64,000 nt of DNA from Blattabacterium sp. (Cryptocercus punctulatus) str. Cpu (lineage in GTDB: Bacteria; Bacteroidota; Bacteroidia; Flavobacteriales; Blattabacteriaceae), in assembly GCF_000236405.1 (NCBI RefSeq), contig NC_016621.1:347001-411000 (forward strand). Reading direction: 5' to 3'. The translations under genes were made by a program, and so were the position numbers. Below the pieces are notes generated by a model, which saw only the letters and a list, made by a program, of their open reading frames with translations, had not been told where the DNA came from and made no database searches. Positions 45,461 to 54,807 of this stretch are shown one piece after another. How positions within the stretch are numbered: the stretch's first letter is position 1; every line of letters begins with the position of its first letter.

Positions 45461-47726
45461 ATTGTGCATCTATTACGCATAAAGTTGCAAGATTGACAAT
45501 TTCTTCTATACTTGATTGCATTTGCATGATATGTGCTGGTTTACGCATTCCTAATATTAAAGGTCCAATAATTGGCATATTTCCTAATCCTCTAATAAAC
45601 TTATAAGTCATATTTCCGGATTCAAGATTTGGAAATATAAAAATATTTGCTTTTTTTTTCATAAGTTTAGAAAAAGGAAATTTACTAGCTAATAAAAATT
45701 CATTTAATGCAAAATCAGGTTGTAATTCTCCATCTACTATTAAATCAGGATATTTTTTATGTAAAAATGCTACTGCTTGAGATACTTTAGAAGAAATTTT
45801 TGAATTTGATGAAAAATTTTGAAAGGATAACATTGCTATATGAGGTTCAATATCAAAACCTTTAACTACATAAGATGCCATAAGAGCAATTCTTGCTAAT
45901 TCTTCACTAGTTGGATTTGGAATTACGGAAGTATCTGCTAAAAATAATGGACCACGTTTAGTTAACAAAATCATCATTCCTGCTATTTTATGAATAGTAT
46001 CTGATCTTCCAATAACCTCTAATAAAGTTCGTAAACTTAATGAAAAATTTCTAGAATACCCTGTAATAACAGCATCTGCTTCTCCTTGGTCTACCATCAT
46101 TGCTCCAAAATGATCATTTGTTCGCATTCGTATTTTTGCTTCATATAAAGTTAATCCTTTTCTATTCCTTCTTTTCCAAAGTATTTGAGCATAATTTTCT
46201 ACTTTTTTGATATTATCTTCTTTTTCAGGATCTATAATTTGTAATTTTACATTTAAATTATTTGTATCTATTAAACGTTTTATACGATTTTTATTTCCTA
46301 AAACAATGGGAATAGAAACAATTCCATCTTCATTAAGAATTTGAATAGATTTAAGGATTTCATATTCTTCTCCATTACAAAAAACAATTTTTTTAGGATT
46401 TGTACGTGCTCTATTTTTAATCATTCTGAGAATTTTATTTTCATATCCCATTCGATCTAGCAGTTTTTCTTGATATTGTTTCCAATCTAAAATAGGATTT
46501 TTTGCGACTCCAGAATCCATTGCTGCTTTAGCTACTGCAGGTGCTACACGAGTAATTAACCGATTATCAAAAGGTTTTGGAATAATATATTCTTTTCCAA
46601 AAGAAATATTTTTTTGATTATAAACAATATTAACTTGTTCTGGAACAGGTTCTTTTGCTAAATCTGCAATAGCATGAACAGCCGCTAATTTCATTTCATC
46701 ATTGATAATACTTGCATGAACATCTAATGCTCCTCTAAAAATATAAGGGAATCCTAATACATTATTTACCTGATTAGGATAATCACTTCTACCTGTAGCT
46801 ATAATAACATCTTGTCGAACTTTTATGGCTAAGTTATAATCGATTTCAGGATCTGGATTTGCCATAGCAAATACAATTGGATCCTTTGCCATATTTTTTA
46901 ACATATTTGGAGTTAATATTCCACCTATAGATAAACCTATAAAAACATCCGAATCTTTAATAGCTTCTTCTAAATTTTTAATAAAGGAAGTATTTACTGC
47001 AAATTCTTTTTTTTCTTTATTTAAATCTTTTCGTGAAATATGTAATAACCCTTTACTATCAAACATCAGGATATTTTTAGATTTTACCCCAAGATGTTTA
47101 TAAATTCTTGCACAAGAAATAGCAGCAGATCCTGCTCCATTAATTACCATTTTTATATTATGTATTTTTTTTCCAACATAAGTGATAGAATTAAGTAAAG
47201 CTGCTCCTGAAATAATAGCCGTTCCATGTTGGTCATCATGCATTACTGGGATATTTAATTCAGATTTAAGTCTTCGTTCTATTTCAAATGCTTCTGGGGA
47301 TTTGATATCTTCTAAATTGATTCCTCCAAAAGTTGGAGAAATCGCTTTTACAACCTTTATAAATTTTTCTGGATCAGATTCATCAATTTCAATATCAAAT
47401 ACATCAATACCAGAAAATATTTTAAATAAAATTGCTTTTCCTTCCATTACAGGTTTAGATGCCAATGCACCAATATTTCCAAGACCTAAAACAGAAGTCC
47501 CATTAGTAATAACAGCTACTAGATTCCCTTTAGATGTATATTTATATACTTCCTTAGAAAAACGTGCTATTTCTTTACAAGGCTCTGCTACTCCTGGAGA
47601 ATATGCTAGAGATAAATATTTTTGACTATTATATTTTTTTGTTGGAGAGATTTGTATTTTTCCAGAAGGAAATTTACTATGATAATTTAAAGATTCTTCA
47701 CGAAGATTATTTATGTCTTTTCTCAT
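45447..47726 (-). CDS. maeB: Malic enzyme fused to phosphotransacetylase-like domain (MaeB type)
   Basis: MaeB decarboxylates malate to pyruvate with NADP+. The start is placed at the ATG at 47726 (MRKDINNLREESLNYH), giving 759 residues; an upstream extension of 19 hydrophobic residues is unlikely. The malic domain (about 1-410) shows SLAYSPGVAEPCKEI, NGTSVLGLGNIGALASKPVMEGK, MHDDQHGTAIISGAALLN and VINGAGSAAISCA. The C-terminal phosphotransacetylase-like domain (about 430-759) shows MVDQGEADAVITGYSRN, probably regulatory as in E. coli. A long open frame on the opposite strand (47182-47625) is a shadow. Confidence 0.94.
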   Translation of the reverse strand: MRKDINNLREESLNYHSKFPSGKIQISPTKKYNSQKYLSLAYSPGVAEPCKEIARFSKEVYKYTSKGNLVAVITNGTSVLGLGNIGALASKPVMEGKAILFKIFSGIDVFDIEIDESDPEKFIKVVKAISPTFGGINLEDIKSPEAFEIERRLKSELNIPVMHDDQHGTAIISGAALLNSITYVGKKIHNIKMVINGAGSAAISCARIYKHLGVKSKNILMFDSKGLLHISRKDLNKEKKEFAVNTSFIKNLEEAIKDSDVFIGLSIGGILTPNMLKNMAKDPIVFAMANPDPEIDYNLAIKVRQDVIIATGRSDYPNQVNNVLGFPYIFRGALDVHASIINDEMKLAAVHAIADLAKEPVPEQVNIVYNQKNISFGKEYIIPKPFDNRLITRVAPAVAKAAMDSGVAKNPILDWKQYQEKLLDRMGYENKILRMIKNRARTNPKKIVFCNGEEYEILKSIQILNEDGIVSIPIVLGNKNRIKRLIDTNNLNVKLQIIDPEKEDNIKKVENYAQILWKRRNRKGLTLYEAKIRMRTNDHFGAMMVDQGEADAVITGYSRNFSLSLRTLLEVIGRSDTIHKIAGMMILLTKRGPLFLADTSVIPNPTSEELARIALMASYVVKGFDIEPHIAMLSFQNFSSNSKISSKVSQAVAFLHKKYPDLIVDGELQPDFALNEFLLASKFPFSKLMKKKANIFIFPNLESGNMTYKFIRGLGNMPIIGPLILGMRKPAHIMQMQSSIEEIVNLATLCVIDAQFRKN

Positions 47727-47770
47727 TATACTAAATATTGATATGGTTTTGAAAACAGATAAAAAAAATA

Positions 47771-48223
47771 TCAGGATAACCAAAATAAATTTTTCTCAAA
47801 AAAATATTTTTTTTTATCAGATTGCCATCTAATTATAAGTTTATAACATCCTTTTTTCAAATTTTTTTTAGGAATAAATAATGTTTTACTTGAAAATCTA
47901 AAAATTTTAAAAGAACGAGTCACATCTAAATATTTAGATGAAAATCTTAATAAAGTAAAAAAACCATGAATATTATCTAAAATTTCTGGAAAGATAATTC
48001 TAATTCCAGAAGATAAGATGAATATTTTAATTTTATTAGGAAGTTTTAATACATTTTTTTTCTCATTTATAATTTCTTGATATTTTAGTTCTTCTTCATA
48101 ATACCTATCGGATATAAGTTGACTACCTACATGAGGAAAGAAAAACGCAATATAAATGATAAAAATGATAAAAAAGGAAAAAGCTAATATAATACTTGTT
48201 TCCCAACTAAATTTTATTCTCAT
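47771..48223 (-). CDS. FixH/CcoH-like cbb3 oxidase assembly protein
   Basis: FixH (CcoH) is a single-span membrane protein that helps assemble the cbb3 oxidase. The 150 residues have the N-terminal SWETSIILAFSFFIIFIIYIAFFF segment (about 6-29), the short VGSQLISDRYYEEELKYQEII pattern that follows it in Bacteroidetes FixH, and a beta-rich periplasmic domain. It lies 42 bases after ccoP, where ccoG would normally intervene. The 44-base gap to the malic enzyme suggests it is the last gene of the locus. Confidence 0.8.
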   Translation of the reverse strand: MRIKFSWETSIILAFSFFIIFIIYIAFFFPHVGSQLISDRYYEEELKYQEIINEKKNVLKLPNKIKIFILSSGIRIIFPEILDNIHGFFTLLRFSSKYLDVTRSFKIFRFSSKTLFIPKKNLKKGCYKLIIRWQSDKKKYFFEKNLFWLS

Positions 48224-48265
48224 AATTAATGTATATGTGTACTAAAAAAATAAAAATTGAATCAA

Positions 48266-49147
48266 TTAAATTTTATTCCAATCCATATTTTTTTTCCCTT
48301 GAGGTGCTTTGTATTTTATAGGTTTTTTTGATTGTTTATTTATAAAATAAACATAACTAGATATTTTATGAATATCATTTCCTTTAATTTCCCCTGATTG
48401 ACCAAAAGCACGCATAGTAGGATTATTTTTACTTCCATACCAAATAATGGAAAATATATTCTTAAATAAATCTTTTTCTATTATATTTATCCAATAATCA
48501 TCTGTTAAATTAGGACCTATATTTCCACTACCATCAGATTGATGACAAGTAGAACAATTTTCTTCAAAAAGATCTTTTCCACTATCAATCAATTTTGGAT
48601 TAAAAAAAGCATTTTCTATAGTTATTTGTGGTGTTTTTTTCTCAAAAATATCTATTTCTCTTAACTGATTTTTATAAGCTATTTCATACTCTTTATAAGG
48701 ATTAGAAAAATCCATGAATAAATAAGAAAAAAAATAAATTGATGAAAAAATAATTGTAGTATAAAAAAGATGAACCCACCACATTGGTAACTTATTGTCT
48801 AATTCTATAATTCCATCAAATCCATGATCTATTTTTTTTACCCCTTGATTCATTTTTTTGGAATTATTAAATAAAAATTTATAGAGTCTATAAAAATAAT
48901 TTCCTTCATTTTCTTCAAAAATTTTCCGTCTTTCTTCTTCTTTAAGAAATTTTAATTTTCTTCGATAGATTAAATTATTAATAGTATCTAAAATAAACAA
49001 CAATATTGTTATAATAATAAAAAAAAATATAGTTATTGGATCAAATATATACGAACGATGATCTATTCCTAAAAAAATATAAAAAATGAATATTATAATG
49101 GATAAAAAAAAAGGAATAATAATAAAAGAAGGAATTTTTGATCTCAT
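48266..49147 (-). CDS. ccoP: cbb3-type cytochrome c oxidase subunit III (CcoP)
   Basis: CcoP passes electrons to the catalytic subunit. The 293 residues have two N-terminal membrane segments (about 7-27, 36-55), a cytoplasmic stretch with PMWWVHLFYTTIIFSSIYFFSYLF (third segment, about 122-145; the conserved CcoP N-domain signature), and one cytochrome c domain with a single haem site CSTCH (about 197-201) and a probable Met ligand in PTMRAFG. Only one CxxCH is present, where proteobacterial CcoP has two. It follows ccoQ by 8 bases. Confidence 0.92.
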   Translation of the reverse strand: MRSKIPSFIIIPFFLSIIIFIFYIFLGIDHRSYIFDPITIFFFIIITILLFILDTINNLIYRRKLKFLKEEERRKIFEENEGNYFYRLYKFLFNNSKKMNQGVKKIDHGFDGIIELDNKLPMWWVHLFYTTIIFSSIYFFSYLFMDFSNPYKEYEIAYKNQLREIDIFEKKTPQITIENAFFNPKLIDSGKDLFEENCSTCHQSDGSGNIGPNLTDDYWINIIEKDLFKNIFSIIWYGSKNNPTMRAFGQSGEIKGNDIHKISSYVYFINKQSKKPIKYKAPQGKKNMDWNKI

Positions 49148-49155
49148 AAATATTT

Positions 49156-49329
49156 TTATTTTTTTCCTTCTAAAGGAATTATACTTACCTCTTTATAATA
49201 TTTTCCAGATTTTATAAAAACTAAAAATAAAATGAATAAAAAAGCGATAAAAAATAAAATTAACATAATAGATTGAAATATTCCTATATATTTTTCTGTT
49301 ATAAAATTTTGTTTCAAAAAATTTATCAT
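49156..49329 (-). CDS. ccoQ: Small cbb3 oxidase subunit, CcoQ-like (57 residues)
   Basis: I translated the gap between ccoP and ccoNO on the minus strand and found an ATG at 49329 opening a 57-residue frame: MINFLKQNFITEKYIGIF, a membrane helix (about 20-40), then SGKYYKEVSIIPLEGKK. Position, topology and the short basic tail ending in a P-L-E pattern fit the CcoQ/FixQ-like subunit that stabilises the oxidase. It lies 14 bases after ccoNO. It is easily missed because of its size. Confidence 0.75.
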   Translation of the reverse strand: MINFLKQNFITEKYIGIFQSIMLILFFIAFLFILFLVFIKSGKYYKEVSIIPLEGKK

Positions 49330-49343
49330 CAATTTTTTTTTTA

Positions 49344-51533
49344 TTAAGATTTAATATCCGTACCTAAACGTTGTAAATAAGAAATTAGAGCTATTATTTC
49401 TCTTTTTTCCAAAGGAATAAATTTTTCTTTTTCTATTTTTCTCTGTTTATTTATTTCTTTTTTTAAACTTGGATATTCTAAATAAATATCAGATACAATT
49501 TTACTTGCTTGAGTATCCATATCCTTAGATATATATTTAATATATTCCAAAGTATATGGGACACCTAATTTTACCATAGCTTTTATTTTTTTTTCTGTAT
49601 TAGATCTATCCAATTCATTATAAATTAACCAAGGATATCTTGGCATAATGGATTTAGGAGAGGTTGAACGAGGATTATGCATATGGTTAAAATGCCATGA
49701 ACTAGGATTTTTACCCCCTTCTCTAGCTAAATCAGGACCTGTTCTTTTAGAACCCCAAAGGAATGGATGGTCATATATAAATTCTCCTGCTTTAGAATAT
49801 TCTCCATAACGGACTACTTCATCTCGAAAAGGACGAACTTGTGCACTATGACAGGAATTACATCCTTCTCTAACAAATAAATCCCTACCTTCTAATTCAA
49901 GTGCCTTATAAGGTTTTACATTATCAATAGTGGGAACATTAGATTTTATCACTAAAGTAGGAATTATTTCTATTAATCCCCCAATAGCTACAGCAATAAA
50001 AGAAAGAATAGCAAATTGTATAGGTTTTTTTTCTAACCAATTATGAAATTTTTCCTTTTTTTCTATTTCATTTTCATGCAATGGAATTACTTTAAATTCT
50101 TCATTATTAATAAAATATCCTTTTTGGATGGTTTTAAAAATATTATATATCATTATAATAAAACCTAAAAAATAAATAATTCCACCAATAAATCTTATTT
50201 TATAAAAAGGAATAATAGATAAAACTGTATCCAAAAAATTTTTGTATACTAGAGTCCCATCAGGATTAAATTTTTTCCACATTTCAGATTGTAATAAAGA
50301 TCCGAAATAAAGTGGAAAAATATAAAATATTATCCCAAATATTCCAAACCAAAAGTGAATATTTGCTAATAATGTAGAATATAATTTAGTATTCCATAAT
50401 TTTTTTGTTAACCAATAGATTATTCCAAAAGCCATGAATCCATTCCAACCTAAAGTTCCTAAGTGAACATGAGCAATTACCCAATCTGTAAAATGAGCAA
50501 TTGAATTTAGTGTTTTAGTAGCTAACATAGGTCCTTCAAAAGTTGCCATTCCATAACAAACAATTCCTACTGTAAAAAATTTTAAAATAGGATCCTTTTT
50601 TACTTTATTCCAATCTCCTCTTAAGGTCAATAATCCATTTAACATACCTCCCCAAGAAGGAGCAATTAACATAATAGAAAAAATAGTACCTAAAATTTGA
50701 GCCCAATTAGGAAGAGATGTATACATAAGATGATGTGGTCCCGCCCATATATATATAAATATTAAAGACCAAAAATGAATAATGGAAAGTTTATAAGAAA
50801 AAATGGGTTGATTAGATGCTTTTGGAACAAAATAATACATTAATCCAAGTATAGGCGTAGTTAAAATAAATGCTACTGCATTATGTCCATACCACCATTG
50901 CATTAAAGCATCTTGAACTCCAGCATATATAGAATAACTTTTAAAAGTAAAAAGATCAATAGGTAATTCAAGATTATTAAAAATGTGTAACATAGCTACG
51001 GCAACCCAGGTTCCTAAAAAAAACCAAATACTGACATATAAATGTTTAATTTTCCTTTTTAAAATGCTTCCTATCATATTAATTCCATAAATCATCCAAA
51101 TAAAAAAAATTCCTATATCTATAGGCCATTCATGTTCCGAATATTCCTTACTAGTATTTATTCCTAACAAAAAAGTAATCCAAGTAGAAATGATAAAAAT
51201 TTGCCATCCCCAAAAGTGAATCCAACTAAGATAATCACTAAATATTCTAGTTTTTAATAATCGTTGTAAAGAATAGTAAGATCCTGTGAAAATAATATTT
51301 CCAACAAAAGCAAATACTACTGTACTAGTATGTAACATTCTCCAACGCCCAAATCCAAATATTCCTTGGGAATTTTTCAGTTTACTTCCTAATATAAAAT
51401 CAGGCAATTCAGGATAAAATAATAAGAGAGAAATAACTAATCCAGCAAAAAATCCAATAATTGCCCAAAATATTGTAGCATATAGAAAGGCTTTTACAAT
51501 ACGATTATTGTAGTAGTATGTTTCTATTTTCAT
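49344..51533 (-). CDS. cbb3-type cytochrome c oxidase, fused subunits I and II (CcoN-CcoO)
   Basis: This is the catalytic core of a high-affinity, proton-pumping terminal oxidase. The 729 residues begin with the CcoN haem-copper domain (about 1-480, twelve membrane segments) with ligand His motifs WRMLHTSTVV (about 67), WWYGHNAVAF, AGPHHLMYTSLP and IAHVHLGTLGW. After a linker (about 470-510) and one more helix comes the CcoO part with a haem c site CNSCHSAQVRPFRDE (about 557) and PRSTSPKSIMPRYPWL (Met ligand). The fusion of CcoN and CcoO is usual in Bacteroidetes. It is followed by ccoQ and ccoP. Confidence 0.95.
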   Translation of the reverse strand: MKIETYYYNNRIVKAFLYATIFWAIIGFFAGLVISLLLFYPELPDFILGSKLKNSQGIFGFGRWRMLHTSTVVFAFVGNIIFTGSYYSLQRLLKTRIFSDYLSWIHFWGWQIFIISTWITFLLGINTSKEYSEHEWPIDIGIFFIWMIYGINMIGSILKRKIKHLYVSIWFFLGTWVAVAMLHIFNNLELPIDLFTFKSYSIYAGVQDALMQWWYGHNAVAFILTTPILGLMYYFVPKASNQPIFSYKLSIIHFWSLIFIYIWAGPHHLMYTSLPNWAQILGTIFSIMLIAPSWGGMLNGLLTLRGDWNKVKKDPILKFFTVGIVCYGMATFEGPMLATKTLNSIAHFTDWVIAHVHLGTLGWNGFMAFGIIYWLTKKLWNTKLYSTLLANIHFWFGIFGIIFYIFPLYFGSLLQSEMWKKFNPDGTLVYKNFLDTVLSIIPFYKIRFIGGIIYFLGFIIMIYNIFKTIQKGYFINNEEFKVIPLHENEIEKKEKFHNWLEKKPIQFAILSFIAVAIGGLIEIIPTLVIKSNVPTIDNVKPYKALELEGRDLFVREGCNSCHSAQVRPFRDEVVRYGEYSKAGEFIYDHPFLWGSKRTGPDLAREGGKNPSSWHFNHMHNPRSTSPKSIMPRYPWLIYNELDRSNTEKKIKAMVKLGVPYTLEYIKYISKDMDTQASKIVSDIYLEYPSLKKEINKQRKIEKEKFIPLEKREIIALISYLQRLGTDIKS

Positions 51534-51548
51534 AAAAATATAGAATTA

Positions 51549-51698
51549 TTATTTTTTTTTATGATTATCTATTAAAATTCTAATTTTATGAGATTCATAA
51601 TTATCAAATTGACCATAATAAAGACTGATTAAAAAAATTATAAGAAAAATTGCTCCTAAAAAAATACTAGATAATATCATTATAATTAATACATCCAT
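51549..51698 (-). CDS. ccoS: CcoS-like cbb3 oxidase assembly protein (49 residues)
   Basis: A minus-strand frame from the ATG at 51698 encodes MDVLIIMILSSIFLGAIFLIIF, one membrane helix, then SLYYGQFDNYESHKIRILIDNHKKK. The single N-terminal helix followed by a G-Q-F/Y-D-(D/N) motif is the signature of CcoS, required for cofactor insertion into cbb3 oxidase. It sits between ccoI and ccoNO on the same strand, the standard position in this phylum. It is short enough to be missed by automated callers. Confidence 0.8.
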   Translation of the reverse strand: MDVLIIMILSSIFLGAIFLIIFLISLYYGQFDNYESHKIRILIDNHKKK

Positions 51699-51720
51699 AA
51701 AAAAATAATTTTTTATTTAT

Positions 51721-53946
51721 CTAAGATAAAAATCTTCGTGAAACTATCCAAGTAGATAATAGAGAAAAAATAATTACGGATAAAGAACTTAAAGGCATTA
51801 AAATTGCTGCAATAAAAGGAGTTAAAAAACCGGTTATAGCAAATATAATTCCTATACAATTGTAAAATAAACTAATCATAAAATTTACAATAATCAATTT
51901 GATTGATATCCTGGATATTTTTAGAAATAAAAAAATTTTATTCAAATAATTAGATTGAATAAAAGCATCACAATTAGGAAAAAAACTACTTGGAGTTTCT
52001 GATATTGAAATGCCGACTTCACTTTGATTTAATGCAGAAGAATCATTAATACCATCTCCAATCATCATTACTTTTTCTCCATTTTTTTGTATTTTTTTTA
52101 CATAATCTAGTTTTTTTTCTGGACTTTGATTAAAAATAATTTTACTAGATTTTGGTAAAATTGATTCTAAATATTCTTTTTCTAATTTATTATTATCACC
52201 AGAAAGAATAATTATTTTATATTTTTTTTTTAGATTTTGGAATATTTGTTCTATTCCTTTTCTATAATAATTTCTAAATAAAAAATAACCTATGAATTTT
52301 TTATTTATAGAAATAGCAACTGAAGTTCCTTTAGAATTATTTATTGTAATACCTATATATTTAGAAGATCCAATTTTAACTGGAACTTTATTTATAATTC
52401 CTTCTATACCATAACCTATTATTTCTCGAAAATTTTTTATAGGATAAAATTGATTGATAGATAATTCTGAAAAAATTTTTTTACTTAATGGATGAATTGA
52501 ATTTCTTAATAAAGAGGAAATCATTTTTTTTTCTTTACATTTAAGATATGGACCAATAAAAGAAATTTTTTCTTTATTTTGATCTGTAATAGTTCCTGTT
52601 TTATCAAAAATTAAAGTACTTATATTGGAAATTCGTTCCATAGTTGAAATATCTTTTACATAAAATCCTTTTTTAGAAAATATTCGTATGAAATTTCCAA
52701 GTATAAATGGAGTGGCAAGTACTACTGCACAAGGACAAGTAATAATTAATACGGAAAAAACAGTTTGAAAAATTTTTGATACATTAATAAAATACCAATA
52801 TATTCCAGTTATTATAGAAATGATTAAAACAATAGGAGTAAAATATTGACTAAATTGATTAGTTATTGAATTTAAATGAAAATTTTTTTTATTTTTACGA
52901 AATTTTTTATTATTCCATAATAAACTTAGATAGCTTTGATCTACATTTTTGATTACTTTTAAATAAATAGCTTCCCCCTTTTGTTTAGATCCAGCATAAA
53001 TTCGTTCTCCTATTTTTTTTCTTATTAAATAAGATTCTCCTGTAAGAAAACTATTATCTAATAATGCAGATCCTTTTATTAATATAGAATCTACAGGAAT
53101 AACTTCTTCATTTCTAATTATAATATGATCTCCTTTTTTTAAGGAAAAAAGTAAAATATTTTCTTCTTGATTATTTTTTTTAATTTTTGATATTGAAATA
53201 GGATAAAAGGATTTATAACTTTTTTCAAAAGAAAATATTTTATTATGAGTATGAATTTGGAATATTTTACTAATAAGTAAAAAAAAGGAAAATCCAGATA
53301 AACTATCAAAATATCCAGATCCTAAATCAAAAAATACTTCATAACAACTCCATGAAAAAAGAACTAATATTCCAATAGAAATAGGAATATCCATATTAAT
53401 AATATGTTTTTTAAATCCTAAAATAGCATATTTTATATGATCTGTGAAAGAAAATAATACAATAGGTAACGAAAGAATTAACATTAAATAACGAAAGAAA
53501 TTACGATTTTCTAAATACCATATATCTTCATGAGATCCTACATATTCTGGAATAGATAAAAGCATAATGTTTCCAAAACAAAAAAAAGAAATAGCTAATT
53601 TTCCTATTAATTTTCTATCAAATATTTTTTTCTTATTTTTTTTTTCTAAAAATTCAAAATTAATAGAAGGTTTATAACCTGTTTTTTCAAGAATAATTGC
53701 TAAATAGCTTAATTTTAATCCAGAATGATTGAATATTATTCTAATTATTTTACTTGGAAAATCAACAGTGGATTCAATTATATTTTTATGAATATTAGAT
53801 AAATTTTCCAAAATCATGATACATGAACTGCAATGAATAGATGGAATAAAAAAACGAACGGAAGTGATATTTTTATCTTTAAAATCAATTATTTTTTCGG
53901 CAATTTTTTCATCATCAAGAAATTTAAAATTTTCATTTTGTTTCAT
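51721..53946 (-). CDS. ccoI: Copper-translocating P1B-type ATPase CcoI
   Basis: CcoI delivers copper for the cbb3 oxidase. The 741 residues contain a heavy-metal-associated domain with Cys39 and Cys42 (HCSSCIMILENL), eight membrane segments, the TGES motif (LLDNSFLTGESY), the ion-binding CPC (ITCPCAVVLATP, about 405), the phosphorylation motif DKTGT (about 448) and GDGIND (about 630). No N-terminal extra cluster is visible. It is immediately upstream of ccoS, 22 bases away. Confidence 0.93.
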   Translation of the reverse strand: MKQNENFKFLDDEKIAEKIIDFKDKNITSVRFFIPSIHCSSCIMILENLSNIHKNIIESTVDFPSKIIRIIFNHSGLKLSYLAIILEKTGYKPSINFEFLEKKNKKKIFDRKLIGKLAISFFCFGNIMLLSIPEYVGSHEDIWYLENRNFFRYLMLILSLPIVLFSFTDHIKYAILGFKKHIINMDIPISIGILVLFSWSCYEVFFDLGSGYFDSLSGFSFFLLISKIFQIHTHNKIFSFEKSYKSFYPISISKIKKNNQEENILLFSLKKGDHIIIRNEEVIPVDSILIKGSALLDNSFLTGESYLIRKKIGERIYAGSKQKGEAIYLKVIKNVDQSYLSLLWNNKKFRKNKKNFHLNSITNQFSQYFTPIVLIISIITGIYWYFINVSKIFQTVFSVLIITCPCAVVLATPFILGNFIRIFSKKGFYVKDISTMERISNISTLIFDKTGTITDQNKEKISFIGPYLKCKEKKMISSLLRNSIHPLSKKIFSELSINQFYPIKNFREIIGYGIEGIINKVPVKIGSSKYIGITINNSKGTSVAISINKKFIGYFLFRNYYRKGIEQIFQNLKKKYKIIILSGDNNKLEKEYLESILPKSSKIIFNQSPEKKLDYVKKIQKNGEKVMMIGDGINDSSALNQSEVGISISETPSSFFPNCDAFIQSNYLNKIFLFLKISRISIKLIIVNFMISLFYNCIGIIFAITGFLTPFIAAILMPLSSLSVIIFSLLSTWIVSRRFLS

Positions 53947-53990
53947 CTTTATAGATTATTATCTCTTTGTAATTTTAGAATTTTACTTTT

Positions 53991-54398
53991 TTATTTTTCT
54001 CCTATATATTTTTTATATTCTTTAAATGACATCAGGATATCATATTCTTTTTTATTCAATATTTTAATTTTAAGTATCCAACCCTCATTATAAGAATCTT
54101 TATTTAAATATTCTGGATTAGATAGTAAAATTTTATTGAATTCTAGTATTTTTCCTGAAACTGGCATAAATAAATCGGAAACAGTTTTAACTGCTTCTAT
54201 TGTTCCAAAGATATTTCCTTCTTTGATTTTTGTTCCTATAATAGTTTTCTCTATATCTAAATAAACAATATCTCCTAACTCTTTTTGAGCAAAATGAGTA
54301 ATTCCTACTGCATATATATTTTCATTATTATTATCATTAAAACCATATAATCCTATCCATTCATGATTTTTGCTGTATTTTAAATTATTGAAATTCAT
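53991..54398 (-). CDS. gcvH: Glycine cleavage system H protein
   Basis: GcvH carries the aminomethyl group on a lipoyl arm between the P, T and L proteins. The start at 54398 (MNFNNLKYSKNHEWI) gives 135 residues and the conserved N-terminus; a start 16 codons further up adds only Lys/Asn-rich sequence. The lipoyl-lysine site is Lys71 in GTIEAVKTVSDL, and the end is NEGWILKIK. The partner genes are not in this window. Confidence 0.93.
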   Translation of the reverse strand: MNFNNLKYSKNHEWIGLYGFNDNNNENIYAVGITHFAQKELGDIVYLDIEKTIIGTKIKEGNIFGTIEAVKTVSDLFMPVSGKILEFNKILLSNPEYLNKDSYNEGWILKIKILNKKEYDILMSFKEYKKYIGEK

Positions 54399-54807
54399 TT
54401 TATTAAATATTAAATATTTTTTTTTATTGATTGATAAATTATTCAATTTTTATGATAATCCAAAAAATTACTTTTTTCAATAATATTGAATGATTATTAA
54501 AAAAAATCTATTATAAATTTGTATTTTATAAAATATTTTTTTGAATATCATCATCATGAAAATCATCACTAAAATTATAATTTTTCCCATATTTTATTAC
54601 CAATAAAAATTATTTTCCTTTATAAGAAATTATTTATTTAGATGATTCTAAAAGATATTTTCCTAATTTAATACTAGATAGTTAATGAAAAAAAAATTAT
54701 TCATTATTTTTCAATAAAAAATCAAACGTATTTTTTTTTAGTAGTATAATGATATCTTTTATTTTTTTTAAATTACAAATTTTAAAAATAAAAATTAATT
54801 AATCGAA
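54399..54807. other. Intergenic gap of 409 bases with a possible gene remnant
   Basis: The gap lies between gcvH and the porin-like gene, both minus. I see no tRNA or terminator. On the minus strand, near 54530-54680, a stop-broken frame reads KLGKYLLESSK, stop, IISYKGK, stop, then FLLVIKYGKNYNFSDDFHD and so on to a stop. The biased, non-repetitive residues suggest a decayed gene of unknown type. Confidence 0.4.

Noticed and set aside
47182..47625. 147-codon plus-strand frame inside the malic enzyme gene
   Set aside because: It is a shadow of conserved malic-domain codons on the other strand.
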